DNA of 39,069 bases from Prevotellaceae bacterium KH2P17 (GTDB lineage: Bacteria; Bacteroidota; Bacteroidia; Bacteroidales; Bacteroidaceae): the NCBI GenBank assembly GCA_900199655.1, contig FZRE01000023.1, positions 1 through 39,069 on the forward strand. Direction: 5' to 3'. Under the pieces are notes generated by a model. The model made no database searches, had not been told where the DNA came from, and saw only the letters and a list, made by a program, of their open reading frames with translations. The number at the start of each line of letters is the position of its first letter. Positions within the stretch are counted from its first letter, which is position 1. Of this stretch, positions 17,713 through 24,882 are shown one piece after another. The translations under genes and the position numbers were made by a program.

Positions 17713-17851
17713 GCTCCGTCAAATCGCCGGCAGCCGAGCAGGAATTTTGATGCGCAGCATGCAGCTTCAGAAACCCTCTTACGGCCACGAAAAAACATGT
17801 ACACTAAAAGTTAAAAAACGGATATTCACGCTTTCATAACACTTAATTTAC

Positions 17852-17859
17852 TAACTTTG
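17852..17859 (+). promoter_or_regulatory. -7 promoter element of the DUF4468 operon
   Basis: TAACTTTG is an exact TAnnTTTG match and the same octamer as in the promoter at 7543-7550. It lies 31 bases before the ATG at 17891. No convincing -33 TTTG is seen. Confidence 0.6.
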
Positions 17860-17890
17860 CGTATAGAAAACCATAAACTCAATTATAGCG

Positions 17891-18958
17891 ATGAAAAAAA
17901 TTATCATTGTCATGCTTGCCTGCTTACCGCTGATAGGCTACGCACAAAGCAACACTACCCTGACACCGGAACAGCAGCTCGAAAAAGCACAAAAGGAACT
18001 CGAAGCAGCTCAGAAGGCCGTAGAAGCTGCCAAAGCCAATGCTGCCCAGGCGCAGCGTGCTGCCCAGGAAGCCAAGCAGAAAGCCGAGGCCAAAGCGGCT
18101 GCCGAAGCCAAGGCACAGGCCGAAGCCAAAGCTAAAGCCATAGCAGAGAAGCAGGCTGCCATCCAGGCACAGATAAAGAAAGCCCAGGAAGAGGCCGCAC
18201 GGCTGAACGAAGAAGCCGAGAGATTGAAGGCACAGGCAGACAAGATAAACAGCGGAACCGATGCTACGGCACCTGCAGATGTGGCACCCGCGCAGCCCGA
18301 AAAGGCCCCAAAACAGGACAAGACGGTTACGGTAACTCCGGCCGACAATGCCGGCTGGACCGTTCCTGCACGCGAAACCACAGCAACCAAGCCTGCCAAG
18401 ACGGCTGCCAAGGCTGCAACACGCAAGGCCGAGAGTACCAGCAGCTACCTGGCCGGTGCCGTTCCGGTTGTAGACGGCAAAGTAGTATTTACGTTCGATG
18501 AGGACGTTCCGGGCAAATCTGCATCCGAGATATACGGCATTACCTATAACTATATGAAGGAACTCACCGAAGACGAGCACCAGAAAACCAACGAGCTGGC
18601 CCACAGCAACATCGCCCTGGTAAACGAGAACGACCGCACCATCGTGGGTATATATAAGGAGTGGCTGGTTTTCAACAGCTCGTTTATCTCGCTCGACCGC
18701 ACGGAGTTCAACTATACCCTTATCGCCAAGTGCAGCGACGGGCATCTCAACATGATGCTCACCCGCATCAACTACCTCTACGAAGAAGGCAGGGAGTCGG
18801 AGTTCAAGACATCTGCAGAAGAATGGATTACTGACAAATACGGCCTGAACAAGAAGCAGGACAAGCTGAGCAAGATGTCGGGCAAATTCCGCAGAAGCAC
18901 CATCGACAGGAAGAACCGAATTTTCCAGGGCCTGGCGAGTGCACTTAACCAGAATTAA
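17891..18958 (+). CDS. Exported coiled-coil protein with C-terminal DUF4468 domain
   Basis: The 355-residue protein has a signal peptide (MKKIIIVMLACLPLIGYAQS, predicted cleavage after YAQ or YA). A long Ala/Glu/Lys/Gln-rich helix, about residues 25-120, is likely a coiled coil. A Pro/Ala/Thr-rich linker follows (about 125-185), then a globular C-terminal domain starting AGAVPVVDGKVVFTFDEDVPG that matches the DUF4468 family. The role is unknown; DUF4468 proteins are exported proteins of Bacteroidota. It is the first gene of a three-gene unit with a small membrane protein 11 bases downstream and a porin-like protein beyond. That context suggests an envelope function, by inference. Confidence 0.85.
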   Translation: MKKIIIVMLACLPLIGYAQSNTTLTPEQQLEKAQKELEAAQKAVEAAKANAAQAQRAAQEAKQKAEAKAAAEAKAQAEAKAKAIAEKQAAIQAQIKKAQEEAARLNEEAERLKAQADKINSGTDATAPADVAPAQPEKAPKQDKTVTVTPADNAGWTVPARETTATKPAKTAAKAATRKAESTSSYLAGAVPVVDGKVVFTFDEDVPGKSASEIYGITYNYMKELTEDEHQKTNELAHSNIALVNENDRTIVGIYKEWLVFNSSFISLDRTEFNYTLIAKCSDGHLNMMLTRINYLYEEGRESEFKTSAEEWITDKYGLNKKQDKLSKMSGKFRRSTIDRKNRIFQGLASALNQN

Positions 18959-18969
18959 GAAGAACTCAA

Positions 18970-19227
18970 ATGACTACAGAAAACGAAGAAAAAGACACCT
19001 TGCAGACCTCGTCTGCGGTTCCGCCACGCCATCGGTTGCAACAGCTGCCGACATCAGGCGAAAAGTCGCTCAAGGTTCGCAACATCCTGAACCTCGTATT
19101 CATGCTCGGTGCGCTGATAGGAATCATCCTCTACTTTGCCCTTCCCAGCCCTACCGTAGGCATCATCGTAATCCTTGCAGCAATGGTCTTTAAGATTATT
19201 GAATGTGTTATACGCTTTATTCATTGA
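18970..19227 (+). CDS. Small conserved membrane protein
   Basis: The 85-residue protein has a polar N-terminus (about 1-35) and two hydrophobic segments, LNLVFMLGALIGIILYFAL and VGIIVILAAMVFKIIECVI, separated by a short PSPTV turn, giving a hairpin in the inner membrane. I do not recognise a named family. Its stop TGA overlaps the ATG of the following porin gene (TGATG), so the two are probably translated in a coupled way. Confidence 0.8.
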   Translation: MTTENEEKDTLQTSSAVPPRHRLQQLPTSGEKSLKVRNILNLVFMLGALIGIILYFALPSPTVGIIVILAAMVFKIIECVIRFIH

Positions 19228-21557
19228 TGAGAAAAATACTGATGTTGACCCTTGTGCTGGGGCTTTTTGCAGGCAAAGCCCGGGCTCAAGTCGGAAATAA
19301 CGGAGATTTCCAGCAGGTAGACGAAAACGGAAATATCACCAATTCGGCGCAAAGAAGACAACAAGCCGACTCTTTGGGAACCAACAAGGAGATTCCCAAA
19401 GGCATCAAGGTGTGGACCATCGACAGCCGGTTTGGCGACCGTACGCCGGCCGAACTCGACACGGTTCCGCACATGTACATGAACACCATCTACACAACGG
19501 GCTTGCGCGGTGAGTACAACACGACCGGCAACCTTGGTGCTCCGCGAATCAACAGGATTTTTGCAGACCGTCCGGAGGCGGCACAATTCCTCTTTGTTCA
19601 GCCCTACGACTTCTTCCTTACGCCTGTTGACAAATTCCATTTCACCAATACGCTCTCCCCTTTCACCAACATTTCGTTCAATACTGCGGGTAACCGGACC
19701 AACGGAGAAGACCATCTCACGGCCAAGTTCGGCGTCAACGCCGGCAAGAAACTTGGTGTTGGGTTCAACTTCGACTATCTTTACGGCCGCGGATACTATT
19801 CACAGCAGAGTGCTTCGCACATGAACTACACGCTCTACGGCTCCTATCTGGGCGACCGATACCAGGCACATCTGCTTGCAGCCATCAACCACCAGAAGGT
19901 TACGGAGAACGGAGGAATCACCAACGACAACTACATCACGCATCCTGAAAGTTTCAACGAGAGCTTCCAAACCTCCGAAATTCCGACCGTGCTCAGCAGA
20001 AACTGGAACCGCAACGACAATCAGCACGTCTTCTTCTCACAGCGTTACAACGTCGGTTTTAACCGCAAGGTAAAGATGACCGAGGATGAAATCAAGGCGC
20101 GTAAATTCGCTATCGAGGCCCAAAAAGACCAGCAGAAGCGCGACGCACGCAAAGAAGCAGAACGCAAGGCACGGGCAAACGGTGAGGAGGTTGACGAAGA
20201 GGAACTGGACAACCGCAACACTTTCTCCGGCCGCCCCGAGGACAGCAAAGTCGTTGGCAACGAGCCTGCAGACACCACCAGGCAGCAGACGGAGCGCATC
20301 ATCGTAGACAGCAAGGCCACTGCCGACAGCCTCATGGCGAAGGAACGGCAGGCTCAGGAGGATACGATGTGGATGAAGAACGAGTACGTTCCTGTAACCA
20401 GCTTCATCCATACCATCGAGTTCAACAACTACCGGCGCATCTATCAGGCTTACGAAACGCCCGAGAACTACTACGCCAACACGTTCGACGTCATCGAGAA
20501 GTACAGCGGCGACTCCATTTATGACAAGACCCGGCACTACAATCTCAAGAATACAGTAGCCTTGTCGCTGCTCGAAGGCTTCAACAAATGGGCCAAAGCC
20601 GGCGTGAAGGTGTTTGCCTCGCACGAAATGAGGCATTACACCCTGCCCGGCCTCGACGGCACCGCAAGCTGGAACGAACATGCAGTGAGCGTTGGCGGAC
20701 AGCTGAGCAAGACCCAAGGAAGGCTACTCCACTACAATGCCGTGGGCGAGTTTGGAGTTGCGGGAGAAGATGCAGGCAATCTGAAGATAGATGCCAACAT
20801 CGACCTTAACTTCCCGCTGTTCGGCGATACCGTAACTCTGGCAGCCAACGGGTTCTTCCACAGGCTTAAACCCGGGTTCTACTACCGGCATTACCAGAGC
20901 CGTCACTTCATGTGGGACAACGACCTCGACAATACAACTCATACGCGCATACAGGGCATTCTCAACTTCCGAAAGACGCGTACAATGCTGCGCGTGGCCG
21001 TTGACGAGCTGACAAAGTACACCTATCTGTCGCAAAGCTACACGATAGACAGCGAGTTCAACAGGCTCAACAACGTCGTAAACGTGAAGCAGAGCGACGA
21101 TGCCATCAGCATACTCACGGCCCAACTCTGCCAGGACTTTACGCTTGGCCCGCTCAACTGGGAAAGTGTTGTGACCTATCAGAAGTCGAGCAAAGAGGAA
21201 GTTGTATCGGTTCCTGCCCTCAATATATACACGAACCTCTACCTGAGGTTCAAGATTGCCCGCGTGCTGAAGTGCGACTTCGGGGCCGACCTGCGGTACT
21301 TTACCAAGTACGAGGCACCTGACTACAGCCCGGCTCTGGGTCAATTCACGACCCAAGCGGGAGAACAACGGGTAAAGACGGGCAACTATCCGCTCGTTAA
21401 TGTATATGCCAACTTCCACTTAAAGCACACTCGCTTCTTCGTGGCGTTCAGCCATGTCAATGCCGGAAGCGGCAACAAGAACTACTTCCTGACGCCACAC
21501 TACCCGCTGAACGAGCGGATTCTGAGGTTCGGATTAAGCTGGAACTTCTTCGATTAG
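19227..21557 (+). CDS. Putative outer membrane porin (Porin_10 family)
   Basis: The 776-residue protein starts MRKILMLTLVLGLFAGKARAQ, a standard signal peptide. The start at 19227 is chosen over 19203 because of this peptide and the TGATG overlap with the upstream gene. The N-terminal region (THMYMNTIYTTGLRGEYNTTGNLGAPR-like pattern) and the many amphipathic strands ending in LRFGLSWNFFD, with a C-terminal aromatic residue, fit a beta-barrel of the Bacteroidota Porin_10 family. A very charged stretch around residues 275-335 (QKDQQKRDARKEAERKAR and following) is likely an extramembrane loop. Substrate is unknown. A strong terminator follows. Confidence 0.85.
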   Translation: MRKILMLTLVLGLFAGKARAQVGNNGDFQQVDENGNITNSAQRRQQADSLGTNKEIPKGIKVWTIDSRFGDRTPAELDTVPHMYMNTIYTTGLRGEYNTTGNLGAPRINRIFADRPEAAQFLFVQPYDFFLTPVDKFHFTNTLSPFTNISFNTAGNRTNGEDHLTAKFGVNAGKKLGVGFNFDYLYGRGYYSQQSASHMNYTLYGSYLGDRYQAHLLAAINHQKVTENGGITNDNYITHPESFNESFQTSEIPTVLSRNWNRNDNQHVFFSQRYNVGFNRKVKMTEDEIKARKFAIEAQKDQQKRDARKEAERKARANGEEVDEEELDNRNTFSGRPEDSKVVGNEPADTTRQQTERIIVDSKATADSLMAKERQAQEDTMWMKNEYVPVTSFIHTIEFNNYRRIYQAYETPENYYANTFDVIEKYSGDSIYDKTRHYNLKNTVALSLLEGFNKWAKAGVKVFASHEMRHYTLPGLDGTASWNEHAVSVGGQLSKTQGRLLHYNAVGEFGVAGEDAGNLKIDANIDLNFPLFGDTVTLAANGFFHRLKPGFYYRHYQSRHFMWDNDLDNTTHTRIQGILNFRKTRTMLRVAVDELTKYTYLSQSYTIDSEFNRLNNVVNVKQSDDAISILTAQLCQDFTLGPLNWESVVTYQKSSKEEVVSVPALNIYTNLYLRFKIARVLKCDFGADLRYFTKYEAPDYSPALGQFTTQAGEQRVKTGNYPLVNVYANFHLKHTRFFVAFSHVNAGSGNKNYFLTPHYPLNERILRFGLSWNFFD

Positions 21558-21593
21558 CATGCAGCAACGAGGCTGCAACCTATCAGCAAACAG

Positions 21594-21640
21594 ACAGCAC
21601 CTCCGGTTCACTCCCGTTGAACCGGAGGTGCTGTTTTTTC
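21594..21640 (+). terminator. Rho-independent terminator of the DUF4468-porin operon
   Basis: A 17-bp stem, ACAGCACCTCCGGTTCA paired with TGAACCGGAGGTGCTGT, with a 7-base loop and a run of six T residues, lies 37 bases after the porin stop. Confidence 0.93.
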
Positions 21641-21667
21641 ATACGAATGTACCTGATATGGCGAAGC

Positions 21668-21736
21668 TATCCTTCAAGCCGCTTGAAGGCATCCTTCAAC
21701 GTCCTTGAACGATAGCTTCAAGGGCCTTGAAGCATA
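21668..21736. repeat. Family B triple-dyad intergenic element, copy B2
   Basis: Three dyads at 21672-21688, 21694-21710 and 21716-21732 (22-bp steps) have arms CTTCAAG/CTTGAAG, CTTCAAC/CTTGAAC and CTTCAAG/CTTGAAG and 5-base spacers GCATC and GATAG. It is 69 bp, identical in length and register to B1, with TATC and CATA at its ends. It lies beyond the porin terminator and about 190 bp before the tRNA promoter. The remaining stretch to 21923 shows nothing else recognisable. Confidence 0.88.
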
Positions 21737-21923
21737 GCTGTTATCATTCCGGAAGATACCAATGGAGCTTTCTTATTGTAATACAAAGAGTTACAGAGTT
21801 TACAATTGGCAATTCAGGAAAGAGCGCAGATAAAGGCCATTTCAGCCATCCAAAGCAAGCAACAGAATGCAAGAGGAACGTTGGGCGTAAAGGACAAGTT
21901 TTTTGGAAAAAACATATCAAACA

Positions 21924-21955
21924 TTTGGTGGTTATGAAAAAAGTAGCTACCTTTG
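21924..21955 (+). promoter_or_regulatory. tRNA-Lys promoter
   Basis: TTTG (21924-21927), a 20-bp spacer and TACCTTTG (21948-21955) match the -33/-7 consensus; spacing and -7 are identical to those of the 16S promoter at 364-395. Transcription should start near 21962, about 35 bases before the first tRNA. Confidence 0.8.
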
Positions 21956-21996
21956 CACTCGCAATTCGGAAATGAGCTGCCGGAAAGCTATACAAT

Positions 21997-22069
21997 GCGC
22001 CCTTAGCTCAGCTGGTAGAGCAACTGACTCTTAATCAGTGGGTCTAGGGTTCGAGTCCCTAAGGGCGCA
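21997..22069 (+). tRNA. tRNA-Lys (anticodon CTT), copy 1
   Basis: A 73-base cloverleaf with acceptor arms GCGCCCT / AGGGCGC, D-arm AGCTCAGCTGGTAGAGC, anticodon stem ACTGA / TCAGT with loop CTCTTAA (anticodon CTT, reading AAG), and T-arm GGGTTCGAGTCCC. Discriminator base A; CCA is not encoded. Confidence 0.95.
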
Positions 22070-22090
22070 CTTTTTTATTTGAACATCATT

Positions 22091-22163
22091 GCGCCCTTAG
22101 CTCAGTTGGTAGAGCAACTGACTCTTAATCAGTGGGTCTAGGGTTCGAGTCCCTAAGGGCGCA
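22091..22163 (+). tRNA. tRNA-Lys (anticodon CTT), copy 2
   Basis: Same tRNA as copy 1, differing only by C to T in the D-loop (AGCTCAGTTGG). It is separated from copy 1 by 21 bases and followed by a terminator at 22183, so the pair is one transcript. Confidence 0.95.
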
Positions 22164-22182
22164 CCCTTGGCGAGAGCCAATA

Positions 22183-22222
22183 AAAGCCAAGCAGGTTGAA
22201 ATCAACTGCTTGGCTTTATTCT
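22183..22222 (+). terminator. Terminator of the tRNA-Lys pair
   Basis: A stem AAAGCCAAGCAG(G)TTGA / TCAACTGCTTGGCTTT with one bulged G and a 2-base loop, followed by a T-rich tract. It lies 20 bases after the second tRNA. Confidence 0.85.
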
Positions 22223-22265
22223 TATACCGACGTAAACTCATTGATACGGGAGTTCACGACATCCT

Positions 22266-24149
22266 TTACACACGCAATGCCCGCATGGCATTGAGCACTG
22301 CCAGCACCATTACGCCAACATCGGCAAACACAGCCATGCCCATGGTAGCAAGCCCCAGACCTGCCAATATCAGTACGGCAACCTTAACGGTAATGGCAAA
22401 CCAGGCATTCTGTGCTGCTATGCGGAGGGTTCGGCGGGCTATTTCCACGGCTGTAACGAGCTTTGAAGGCTTGTCATCCATCAGCACCACGTCGGCTGCC
22501 TCAATGGCCGCATCAGAGCCGAGAGCACCCATGGCGATGCCCACATCGGCTCGTGCCAGCACAGGAGCATCGTTGATGCCGTCTCCCACGAATGCCAGCG
22601 TAGTGTCCTTAGCCTTCTGCTGCAGCAGTGACTCAACCCGGTTGACTTTATCAGCGGGTAAGAGCGCGGCGTGAAATTCATCTATACTCAGCTCCCGGGC
22701 TATTGACTCGGCTACAGCCTCACGGTCTCCGGTCAGCATGACCGTACGGTTTACGCCCAACGCTTTTAAGTCCGCCACAGCCTGACGGGCGTCCGGCTTC
22801 AGCTGGTCGGAGATGATGACATGGCCGGCATACACCCCATCAACAGCCACATGAATGGTTGTACCTGTCTGTTGTGCGCACAGAGGACAGTCGCTGCGGT
22901 CTGCTCCCACCTCTTCCATCAGCTGTTCGTTGCCTACACTCACCGTTCGGCCATTGACAACAGCCGTTACTCCCTTGCCTGCCAGCTCCGTCACGTGGTC
23001 AATCCGGCAGTCGTCAGCCTCGTCGGGGTATGCCTGGCGCAGTGCAGCCGCAATGGGATGGGTGGAGTATCGCTCCACATGAGCAGCCAGATGGAGCAGT
23101 TCCTTGGCGGCCATCTTGTCGGGATGAACGGCTTCTACAGCGAAAGTGCCCTTTGTAAGCGTGCCCGTTTTGTCGAAAACCACAATGCCCGCTTTGGCAA
23201 GAGTGTCCATGTAGTTGCCGCCCTTGATGAGGATACCGTGGCGGGAGGCACCGCCTATGCCGCCAAAGAAGGTGAGCGGAATGGAAATAACGAGTGCACA
23301 CGGACAGCTCACAACCAAGAAGGTAAGCGCCCGATAGAGCCACGTGGGGAACGCCGCGGCATAACTGGCGGCAAAGAACGGCGGCAGGAAAGCCAGCGCA
23401 AGGGCCAGGAAGACCACGATAGGGGTATAGATACGGGCAAATCTGGTAATGAAACTCTCGCTGCGCGACTTGTTTGCGCCGACATTTTCAACCAGGTTGA
23501 TAATCTTGGAGACAGTAGATTCGCCGAAACTCTTGGTTACCTGCACCTTCAACAGTCCCGAGAGATTGATGCAACCCGAAATAACTTCATCCTCGGGAGC
23601 CACACTGCGAGGCAGACTCTCACCCGTCAGGGCCACTGTATTAAGGCTCGAACGGCCATCGAGCACCACTCCATCCAGCGGGATCTTCTCCCCCGGCTTT
23701 ACGATAATGGTTTCCCCTACCCCTACAGTCTGCGGAGCAACGGGCTCCACGGCACCATTACGCTCTACGTTGGCAACGTCCGGACGGATGTCCATCAGCT
23801 CGGCAATGTTGTCGCGGCTCTTGTCTTCGGCATAATCTTCGAACAGTTCGCCTACCTCGAAGAACAACATCACGAAGACGGCCTCAACGAATTGCGGCTC
23901 TGCTCCGGGCAGAAAACCGATGAGCAGTGCACCTATCGTGGCAATGCTCATGAGCAGGTTTTCGTCGAAAGGGTCGCCCTCGCTGATGCCCTCCCATGCT
24001 TCGGCAAGCACACCGTAGCCAACGAGGAGGTAAGGTACAAGGTAAACAAGCAGCAACTGCCACATGGGCAGCTGCAAATATCGCTCCACCAGCCACGCGC
24101 CGAGGAGCAGGACGGAGGAGAGAATAATTCTCAGTAACTTTCTGTTCAT
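22266..24149 (-). CDS. Heavy-metal translocating P1B-type ATPase (Zn/Cd/Pb-like)
   Basis: ATP-driven exporter in the inner membrane. The 627-residue protein has TM helices at the N-terminus, the actuator motif TGES (175-178), the ion-binding CPC motif in SCPCALVISIP (Cys282-Cys284), the phosphorylation motif DKTGTLTKG (Asp326), the P1B-specific HP pair in STHPIA (His364-Pro365), and GDGINDAPVLA near residue 537. CPC with this overall layout fits the ZntA/CadA group. There is no N-terminal metal-binding HMA domain with a CxxC motif, which is a short form for the family. Metal specificity is inferred. The promoter at 24177 has a palindromic, operator-like sequence just upstream. Confidence 0.92.
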   Translation of the reverse strand: MNRKLLRIILSSVLLLGAWLVERYLQLPMWQLLLVYLVPYLLVGYGVLAEAWEGISEGDPFDENLLMSIATIGALLIGFLPGAEPQFVEAVFVMLFFEVGELFEDYAEDKSRDNIAELMDIRPDVANVERNGAVEPVAPQTVGVGETIIVKPGEKIPLDGVVLDGRSSLNTVALTGESLPRSVAPEDEVISGCINLSGLLKVQVTKSFGESTVSKIINLVENVGANKSRSESFITRFARIYTPIVVFLALALAFLPPFFAASYAAAFPTWLYRALTFLVVSCPCALVISIPLTFFGGIGGASRHGILIKGGNYMDTLAKAGIVVFDKTGTLTKGTFAVEAVHPDKMAAKELLHLAAHVERYSTHPIAAALRQAYPDEADDCRIDHVTELAGKGVTAVVNGRTVSVGNEQLMEEVGADRSDCPLCAQQTGTTIHVAVDGVYAGHVIISDQLKPDARQAVADLKALGVNRTVMLTGDREAVAESIARELSIDEFHAALLPADKVNRVESLLQQKAKDTTLAFVGDGINDAPVLARADVGIAMGALGSDAAIEAADVVLMDDKPSKLVTAVEIARRTLRIAAQNAWFAITVKVAVLILAGLGLATMGMAVFADVGVMVLAVLNAMRALRV

Positions 24150-24176
24150 ATCGTGTTCATTATTTGTTTCCGGCTA

Positions 24177-24184
24177 CAAAGGTA
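24177..24184 (-). promoter_or_regulatory. -7 promoter element of the P-type ATPase gene
   Basis: The minus strand reads TACCTTTG, an exact TAnnTTTG match, 28 bases before the ATG. The -33 position lies within the GGTTGCAACC palindrome region and has no clear TTTG at standard spacing, which would suit an activator- or derepression-controlled promoter. Confidence 0.55.
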
Positions 24185-24193
24185 ACGTAAAAA

Positions 24194-24214
24194 GGTTGCA
24201 ACCGGGTTGCAAAC
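24194..24214. promoter_or_regulatory. Candidate operator upstream of the P-type ATPase
   Basis: A perfect 10-bp palindrome GGTTGCAACC (24194-24203) is followed directly by a second half-site GGGTTGCAAAC. It covers the -33 region of the promoter at 24177-24184. A metal-responsive regulator binding here is inference; no regulator gene is seen nearby. Confidence 0.45.
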
Positions 24215-24229
24215 TGCAATCTCAGGGCC

Positions 24230-24274
24230 AAAAACGAGCCAGGTATGTAACCATGTTGCGGTTACACGCCTGGC
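24230..24274 (-). terminator. Probable terminator of the cupin transcript
   Basis: On the minus strand a 15-bp stem (24274-24260 with 24252-24238; one mismatch, one G-T pair) with a 7-base loop is followed by a T-tract (24234-24230). It lies about 175 bases after the cupin stop, beyond family A copy A3, so A3 would be inside the cupin 3'-UTR. Confidence 0.65.
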
Positions 24275-24333
24275 CGGTTAAGTCAATTCTACTTCTCAAA
24301 CCTCACAAGCTAAGGTACAGAAAGCATGCTTCG

Positions 24334-24405
24334 GGAACTTTCGACAAGTGTCGCACAATTGTTAGACAAGTGTCACACTATCGTGCGACACCTGTCAAAA
24401 GTTCA
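24334..24405. repeat. Family A triple-dyad intergenic element, copy A3
   Basis: Dyads GACAAGTGTC at 24343 and 24365 and GACACCTGTC at 24387 (22-bp steps), ends GGAACTTTC and AAAAGTTCA, total 72 bp. Spacers are GCACAATTGTTA and ACACTATCGTGC. It lies between the cupin stop (24451) and the probable cupin terminator (24230-24274). Confidence 0.9.
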
Positions 24406-24450
24406 TCCAGGCGCCATTCAACTTCCCGAGACGGGATGTTTCCCCATCCT

Positions 24451-24783
24451 TTAATGGTGCTCCGGCACTACGGCAAAATAGGTTACATCGTCCGAAGTTA
24501 GGTTTTCCATATAGTGACTGTGACCCATCGGACAGTAATGTACCTGTCCTGCAACAGCCTCCTCTACCTTATCGTCGTAATGGAAAGTCAGCTTACCCCG
24601 CAGTACATATATGATCTCGCAGTTCTGGTCGTGCGAATGGAGACCGCTGCTGGCGTCGGGCTTGAGCGTGGAATACATAATCTTGCATTTCTCGTCCGTG
24701 TAGTTACGGGTATCCAACTCGCCCTTTCCGCCCTTGAAACCGAAAATCTGCTCTTCGTTCAGCTTGTCAAAATCAATAATCAT
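24451..24783 (-). CDS. Cupin-domain protein
   Basis: A single-domain 110-residue cupin starting MIIDFDKLNEEQIFGFKGG. Motif 1 is GLHSHDQNCEIIYVLRGKL, giving the metal ligands His-x-His and Glu. Motif 2 is GQVHYCPMGHSHYMEN, with the P-x-G-x2-H-x3-N pattern, supplying the fourth ligand. A bound divalent metal is therefore likely; catalytic or sensory role is not known. The start at 24783 is preferred over 24837 because the -7 element (24811-24818) lies between them. It is cytoplasmic and probably monocistronic. Confidence 0.85.
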   Translation of the reverse strand: MIIDFDKLNEEQIFGFKGGKGELDTRNYTDEKCKIMYSTLKPDASSGLHSHDQNCEIIYVLRGKLTFHYDDKVEEAVAGQVHYCPMGHSHYMENLTSDDVTYFAVVPEHH

Positions 24784-24810
24784 TGTGCAGTGTTTTAAAT
24801 GTTCTGATGG

Positions 24811-24840
24811 CAAAGATACTAAAAAAAGGGCATCCACAAA
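24811..24840 (-). promoter_or_regulatory. Cupin gene promoter, overlapping the upstream terminator
   Basis: The minus strand has TTTG (24840-24837), an 18-bp spacer and TATCTTTG (24818-24811). The -33 element falls at the loop of the terminator hairpin 24821-24852 of the TonB receptor gene. Confidence 0.7.
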
Positions 24841-24852
24841 AAGTGAATGCCC
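24821..24852 (-). terminator. Terminator of the downstream TonB receptor gene
   Basis: Minus strand: GGGCATTCAC, loop TTTTT, GTGGATGCCC (one T-G pair), then seven T residues. It lies 30 bases after the receptor stop at 24883. Confidence 0.88.
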
Positions 24853-24882
24853 TATATTTAGGTTTGGTGCCGATAAATTCCA

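Noticed and set aside
22821..24137. Plus-strand ORF of 438 codons opposite the P-type ATPase
   Set aside because: Antisense to a gene with every P1B motif in place; no family motif of its own.
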